Positions 59,362 through 64,000 of a stretch of DNA of 64,000 nt are shown one piece after another. Positions within the stretch are counted from its first letter, which is position 1; every line of letters begins with the position of its first letter. The translations under genes were made by a program, and so were the position numbers. The notes beneath the pieces are model-generated. The model was not told the DNA's origin. It was given only the letters and a program-made list of their open reading frames with translations, and ran no database searches. The DNA comes from Branchipolynoe longqiensis (Eukaryota; Annelida; Polychaeta; Phyllodocida; Polynoidae). The stretch covers positions 92,133,990-92,197,989 of the forward strand of contig CM059193.1 in assembly GCA_030323885.1 (NCBI GenBank), given 5' to 3'.

Positions 59362-60330
59362 ATGAATAAGCAATACTTAGGACCGACACCCCCCACATTA
59401 GTCGAAATTACGAACCCGTCTATAGACTAGTTCGTAACTCCGACTGCGCAAGCGCTGAAAACGGCGTCAACAGCGTACGACCATTGAGTTTGCCGATAGG
59501 CCCAGTGCAAAGCTTCAATTTTATTCAAAATTAATCGAAGTTGAGAACATTAAACATATAAATTTAATATAATCTTTTCGTTAAACATGTTATCTGTTTG
59601 TGTGTCAAGTGGATTTTTTTCTATATGGTGCGGTTTTAGAGATATTTCACTTTTTCTGTATGAATATTGCTCATGGCCATTGAGATAAAAGATTGACCCT
59701 GTACTTGTAGTAACTGGGTGAACCACAACGTGAAAATAGCTTTAGTATGGAACAGGAAGTAGAATGCCTGGCTCCAATATCAAATTGGTACTTATATCGG
59801 CACAGAGTTGGTGAAATGGGAGAGGATGCAAAAAGACAGTATGGCGATGATAGAACACCGTCCATTTCACTTTTAAATTCTATTAAGCTAGATGTTTTAT
59901 TATATTTTTCAACTCAAAGGTAGCAGGGAAATATGAAGACATATATCAAGAATAAGTGTTGCTTCTTAGATTGTGAATTTAGGCTCTCATTTCATTTCCC
60001 CACTTTTTTGACAGCTTTTATATAGGGTTGGTATTCACCCGCATACTGCAAGTATGGGGTGAATCCTTTATTTAATGGCCATTGAGCTTGCGAGTGCAAC
60101 CAGGTGTTGTTCTGCAACCAAGTTGCCCACGCACATACCTAATTACCGATAGCCAATCAGAGCTGTTCTTTTCAATTGCAAATCGCGGCCCCCTATGCCG
60201 TTTCCAGTTGCTGGATTCTGGTGAATTCATTTTCCACCTCTATGAGTGTGGCTATTGCTGATGTATATATATATATTATATACACGTGTTAATCATTAGC
60301 CTCCCTTTTGGGCGGGGGGGGGGGGGTATT
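59362..60330. mobile_element. relative of 58206-58622 hosting further insertions
   Basis: Starts AATAAGCAATACTTAGGACC; ends near ATTAGCCTCCCTTTTGGGCG with poly-G. Its interior contains a reversed core 2 satellite monomer (about 59480-59700), itself split by the MITE at 59682-60074. Confidence 0.5.
59682..60074 (+). mobile_element. TAGATAAAAGATTCACCC MITE inserted in a satellite monomer
   Basis: Ends GAGATAAAAGATTGACCC and GGGGTGAATCCTTTATTTA. Target duplication ATGGCCATT at 59673-59681 and 60075-60083. Confidence 0.85.
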
Positions 60331-60609
60331 AAAGATGTGAAAATATATAAGATATAACATAGTGGGCTCATTTCAGATTTATAAAAAGTTTAAATAAGGT
60401 CAATTTAAAAACAAATTAAACTTGATTAGCGTCCACCAGTGCTGTTTTTATAATGTGTTTCGTTTGAAAACTCCTGACATGCGATGTCAATAACGAGAGT
60501 TAGGGGATCAGACTACAATATGGATGTGTAACTGCAATATCTGAAACTTACTGCGGGCATTGTGGCTTAATAGATTCCGGCCCGGTTAACGAAAACTGTC
60601 GGACAAATA

Positions 60610-61037
60610 TAGATAACAGATATAGATATTCACCTGTACTGCAGCAGCTTGAGTAGGGGTGAAGAACAACCCTATCTATAAAGCTGGCAAAAATAATCTA
60701 CATGCTGGGTAAATGAAATGAGCGCATAAATTCTTAATTTAAGAAGCAAACAAATATTCTTTTTGTACATCTTTATATTTAACCACTAATTTTCGGTTGA
60801 AAAAATATAATAAAACATGTAGTTTAATAGACCTTAAAAAGTAACATCGATGGCATTCTATGGTCACAATCTTGTTTTTTTTTGGCATTCTCTCCCATTT
60901 CACCAACTCTGTACTGATATAAGTAGCCATTTGATACTGGAACCAGGGATTCCACTTTCAGTTACATACTAAAGCTATTTTCTCCGGTATTTAGATTACT
61001 GTAAGCACTGGTAAGTACAGGGTGAATCTTTTATCTA
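60610..61037 (-). mobile_element. TAGATAAAAGATTCACCC MITE with 9-bp TSD
   Basis: Flanked by GGACAAATA (60601-60609) and TGACAAATA (61038-61046), eight of nine bases equal. The interior is reversed relative to 31918-32325. Confidence 0.8.
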
Positions 61038-61107
61038 TGACAAATACTGCTACTGCTATGCAAACGAGACGATCAACACGGTCAAGCGGGACAACCGATA
61101 CAAATTT

Positions 61108-61465
61108 GGTTAAAACTGCATAGTCTGATAAAAACATCAAATTTTCAAATCAAAACAATTATCCAGATTTAATTCTACATATTTAACTTTGATACTGATG
61201 CACTTATTAAACATTTGTCGTCACATATAAGGGAATACTGAGTCAATTTAATAGAACCTATTACTGAATAGGTCTATAGGGTTAGAGTTTTGGCAAGCTT
61301 GCACAACTTAATTTTGCATAGTTTTACTTCAAATATCTCAAAAGTTAGCAATTTATAATAAAAGTTACTTCAAACTAAAGTAAGGTAGATTATAGCGATC
61401 AAGCTAATATATTTATCCCAGAAAATGACAGAAACTCAAAACCATCTTATTATGCAACTTTAATT
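61108..61465 (+). mobile_element. GTTGCATAGTCCGATGG-type MITE
   Basis: Left end AAAACTGCATAGTCTGATAA and right end CATCTTATTATGCAACTTTA. A second, left-truncated copy follows at 61468-61745, ending CATCGGACTACGCAACTTCA. Confidence 0.7.
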
Positions 61466-61885
61466 TTGATACTAATGCACTTATTAACAAGTTGTCAGAA
61501 TACCGAAGCGAATACTGAGGCAATTTAATAGAACCTGTTAATGTAGAAATCTATGGTGTCAGAGTTGTGGTGTGCTTGCCAAAATGAATTTTGCATGTTT
61601 GCACTTCAAATAACTAAATGGAATTGGCCATTTAAAATAAAAGTGACATCAAACTAAAGCAAGGTAGATTATAATGATCAACCTAATGTTTTTATCTCAG
61701 AAAATGACAGAAACTCAAGACCATCGGACTACGCAACTTCAATATGCTTGACAAAACTCCAAAGGTCAAAGAGACGACTGCGGCTGACTGGGATTCGGCG
61801 GACGACGACCGAATAGACGAGGAGGGACGAGTATTGACGGAACACATTTGACGACTGGAACGGTGCAAACGGCTGAACTCGAATG

Positions 61886-62335
61886 CTGTTTGTTTGTTGT
61901 TTTACGTCCACGCAACATCTAAGGTCATATCAGGACAGGTACCGACTTGTGACAGTGCGCACTCATGGCAACTTTATAGTTCCGCACACGAGAACTCAAC
62001 CATAGGTGCGGTGGATTAATCGGTAGAGCGCTGACTTCGCATGAGGAAGGTCGGGAGTTCGGTACCCGATCGAGTCAAACCAATGACTTATAAAATTGAT
62101 ATTTGTCACTTCCTAGCATGGTGCTGAGCATTAATAGGATAGGCCGAGGACTGGTTAGTTCAGTGACAGGATAATGAGACTGAGTGGGACATCATGTCTT
62201 GGTGCCGACATCCGGATTTCCCAGTGGGGCAGCACTATAAAGTCGCCATGAGTGCACACTGTCACCAGTCACAAGTTGGTACCCATCCTGATATGACATT
62301 CGATGTTGCCAGGACGTAAAACTCCAACAAACACA
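61886..62335 (+). mobile_element. inverted SINE A tail followed by a full SINE A
   Basis: Minus-strand tail at 61886-61988, then a plus-strand copy at 62009-62335 with head (GGTGCGGTGGATTAATCGGT and GGGAGTTCGGTACCCGATC) and tail GGACGTAAAACTCCAACA. Another tail fragment is at about 62440-62500. Confidence 0.75.
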
Positions 62336-62500
62336 CAAATGTTCCTACCGGTTAATGGGCCATTGCCAGTGACAAAACCATTGCCTATAGGTGGTACCAC
62401 ATAAGGCTGGGCGCCACACCAACAACACTTCAACCATTCATACCCGTCCTGATATGACCTTAGATGTTGCTAGGACGTAAAACAACAACAAACAAACAAC

Positions 62501-63658
62501 CATTTATAATATCTTAATTGACCGATTACCAACAGCCTATACCACCCCGAAATGACCTTTCGTGTTGTTAGGACGTCACCCCAACACCCACCCAACAAAC
62601 AAATCAATAGCCAAGTCACCGTGAGGTCTGGATCCGCTACCTAAACTAGAGCTAATACTAGTCTCAGTATTGCATCGTCTTTGGTGAGTTTAGTTCACAT
62701 AACCTTCACAAGTGGCGTATGATATAATCCGTTAGTACCAACGTTTGACACTAGGTGTAGCAGCTGCGCAGTTCAGACGACTGCTCGACCTACTTTATGT
62801 TGGATCCCATTAGAGGGCGCCAAAATATCTATGTCGTCTGGAGCCGGGTTTCGTCGATCACCCTGGAATATTCTCTGGGTTATGTGCTCATATATATATA
62901 TATATATATATATATTTTACCTCGGTATACAGCCTCAGGCTAGCCTCAGGCTAGGGAGAAGGAAGCACGTGAGGTACCAGCAATTAGCATATACAACTCA
63001 CGACTGGATTACGTGTCGTTGGGTTGCTCCGGCAAATTTAGTCTACATACAAGCTAATACGCAGTAAGTATCATAAAAACTGTGGTTAGCTTATTCATGA
63101 TGCATTAGAGCATCATTATGGAAAGTTTAGACTTTCTTTGGTCCATTTTGGACGAGTTATTTGGTTATAAAAAACCAAGGATAGAATTCCTTCTCGAAGG
63201 ATTGAAACCAATCATTAGCGGTTCTGTCAACACCCGAGTCACCGTGTGATTATGGGTAGAGATGTGGGCTCTGCCTCGTCTCCTGTGGAAATTCTCTCGT
63301 ACTCTAATAGAGAGTAATGTTGGAGATGCTCCTGGGTTTCTTTTATAGACTCCCCACAAACTTTTTCAGGCGTTTCTCCGAGTTTCGTAGCATTTTCTCC
63401 AACTTGTTGACGTAGTAGTCACAGGAGGGAGAAGTGTGCGGAACAGAGGGATGGGCGGGCCGATACACTGGTCCCGACCCCGCGTAAGGTTTGGGCTTGA
63501 CCCACAACCCACGCACAAATTTAGCTTATTACGCCTGTGTTATAACGGTATAAACACGTTCTCTAACACCAATAGATGTCCAAATGAGTTTGAAACAACC
63601 ATATTGTGACATATATATATATACCGGGACTGATCAAAAATCTTTGTTTCAGCTCCCG
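62501..63658. other. no gene seen; probable 5' leader of the next element
   Basis: Contains (TA)n at about 62890-62917 and a repeated TCAGGCTAGCC at 62935-62955. The left boundary of the element whose ORF starts at 63659 could not be fixed. Confidence 0.4.
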
Positions 63659-64000
63659 ATGGCCACGAAGCGGAGTAAGCGCGGTGCAGCAGCAGCCGAG
63701 GGGCGTGTTCCGAGTGGAGGGGACGAGGAGTACGACTCCTCACCCGTGTTGTCGGCAGGGCCTTCGACACAGCCCGGGGCGCATATTCTCTCCGAGGAGG
63801 ACATAGTGCCTGATGGCGCCGCGGCTCAAAATTGGGAGACGCGGTTTGCGGCGATGGAGAGTCATATAATGGCTCTCAAACCACCGGTGTCTCGTAAACG
63901 GCGAATGCCGAGTGTTCAAGAGGAGTCTTCTTTGGAGGATTTCTCGGAGACAGACTCAGAGATGGAGCTTAGGGCTCCTCCTCCTTCTCCTAAACGGAGG
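63659..64000 (+). CDS. Gag-like ORF1, probably of a second DIRS-like element, cut by window end
   Basis: An ATG at 63659 opens a frame that runs without a stop to the last base (114 codons). The product is rich in Ala, Glu and Ser and has basic patches (KRSKRG, SRKRRMPS, SPKRR), an acidic middle and a short amphipathic stretch (WETRFAAMESHIMAL). Such low-complexity acidic/basic N-termini are typical of ORF1 proteins of DIRS-order elements. No catalytic motif is visible, so the assignment is tentative. GC content and codon use are higher than in the neighbourhood, as in the element at 1-2438. Confidence 0.5.
   Translation, partial: MATKRSKRGAAAAEGRVPSGGDEEYDSSPVLSAGPSTQPGAHILSEEDIVPDGAAAQNWETRFAAMESHIMALKPPVSRKRRMPSVQEESSLEDFSETDSEMELRAPPPSPKRR

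Overview
The window is animal genomic DNA. It has spliced genes with GT..AG introns, and most of it is interspersed or tandem repeat. A SINE with the tail seen in many mollusc genomes, several lophotrochozoan-style tRNA-derived SINEs and a protostome-type GPCR suggest a marine mollusc. This is inference: nothing in the window names a species.

Only two host genes can be supported, both on the minus strand. (1) A rhodopsin-class GPCR has eight coding exons between 34891 and 11634, and a tentative first exon with a TATA box near 44.5 kb. All splice phases agree and the joined product carries TM1-TM7. It has NRY for DRY, a GWGRHGYD..C.W second extracellular loop and NFFLY for NPxxY, which puts it nearest the melatonin-receptor/Moody/Tre1 group. 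(2) A three-exon gene at 51819-48952 encodes a 130-residue protein of unknown family.

Mobile elements, left to right. 1-2438: 3' part of a DIRS/Ngaro-like tyrosine-recombinase retrotransposon with RT-RNase H, recombinase, a split 75-bp direct repeat and an internal TATA box. 3.0-10.4 kb: nested inverted-repeat elements. 10.46-11.63 kb: a 21-bp minisatellite that ends at the GPCR stop codon. 12-44 kb (GPCR introns): a 5'-truncated LINE with a fresh 640-bp tandem duplication, many SINEs, satellite-cored MITEs, 82-bp and 90-bp satellites, and a tandem array derived from 5S rRNA. 46-51 kb: a 56-bp satellite, nested SINE/MITE insertions and the small gene. 52478-57753: an intact-looking Ty3/Gypsy element with LTRs identical by eye. 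58-62 kb: MITEs nested in MITEs. 63659 to the end: start of a Gag-like ORF, probably a second DIRS-like element.

The most unusual signal is modularity of the non-autonomous elements. One AT-rich core of about 250 bp lies inside three elements with unrelated terminal inverted repeats (3.7, 6.2 and 48 kb). A second core, a satellite of about 200 bp, lies inside three further arm types (13.3/21.1, 30.5 and 31.1 kb). Two foldback elements (6.2 and 14.5 kb) share a fixed skeleton of short blocks at the same spacing, while the sequence between the blocks differs and is repeated within each element. Terminal arms and cores therefore appear to be exchanged between families.
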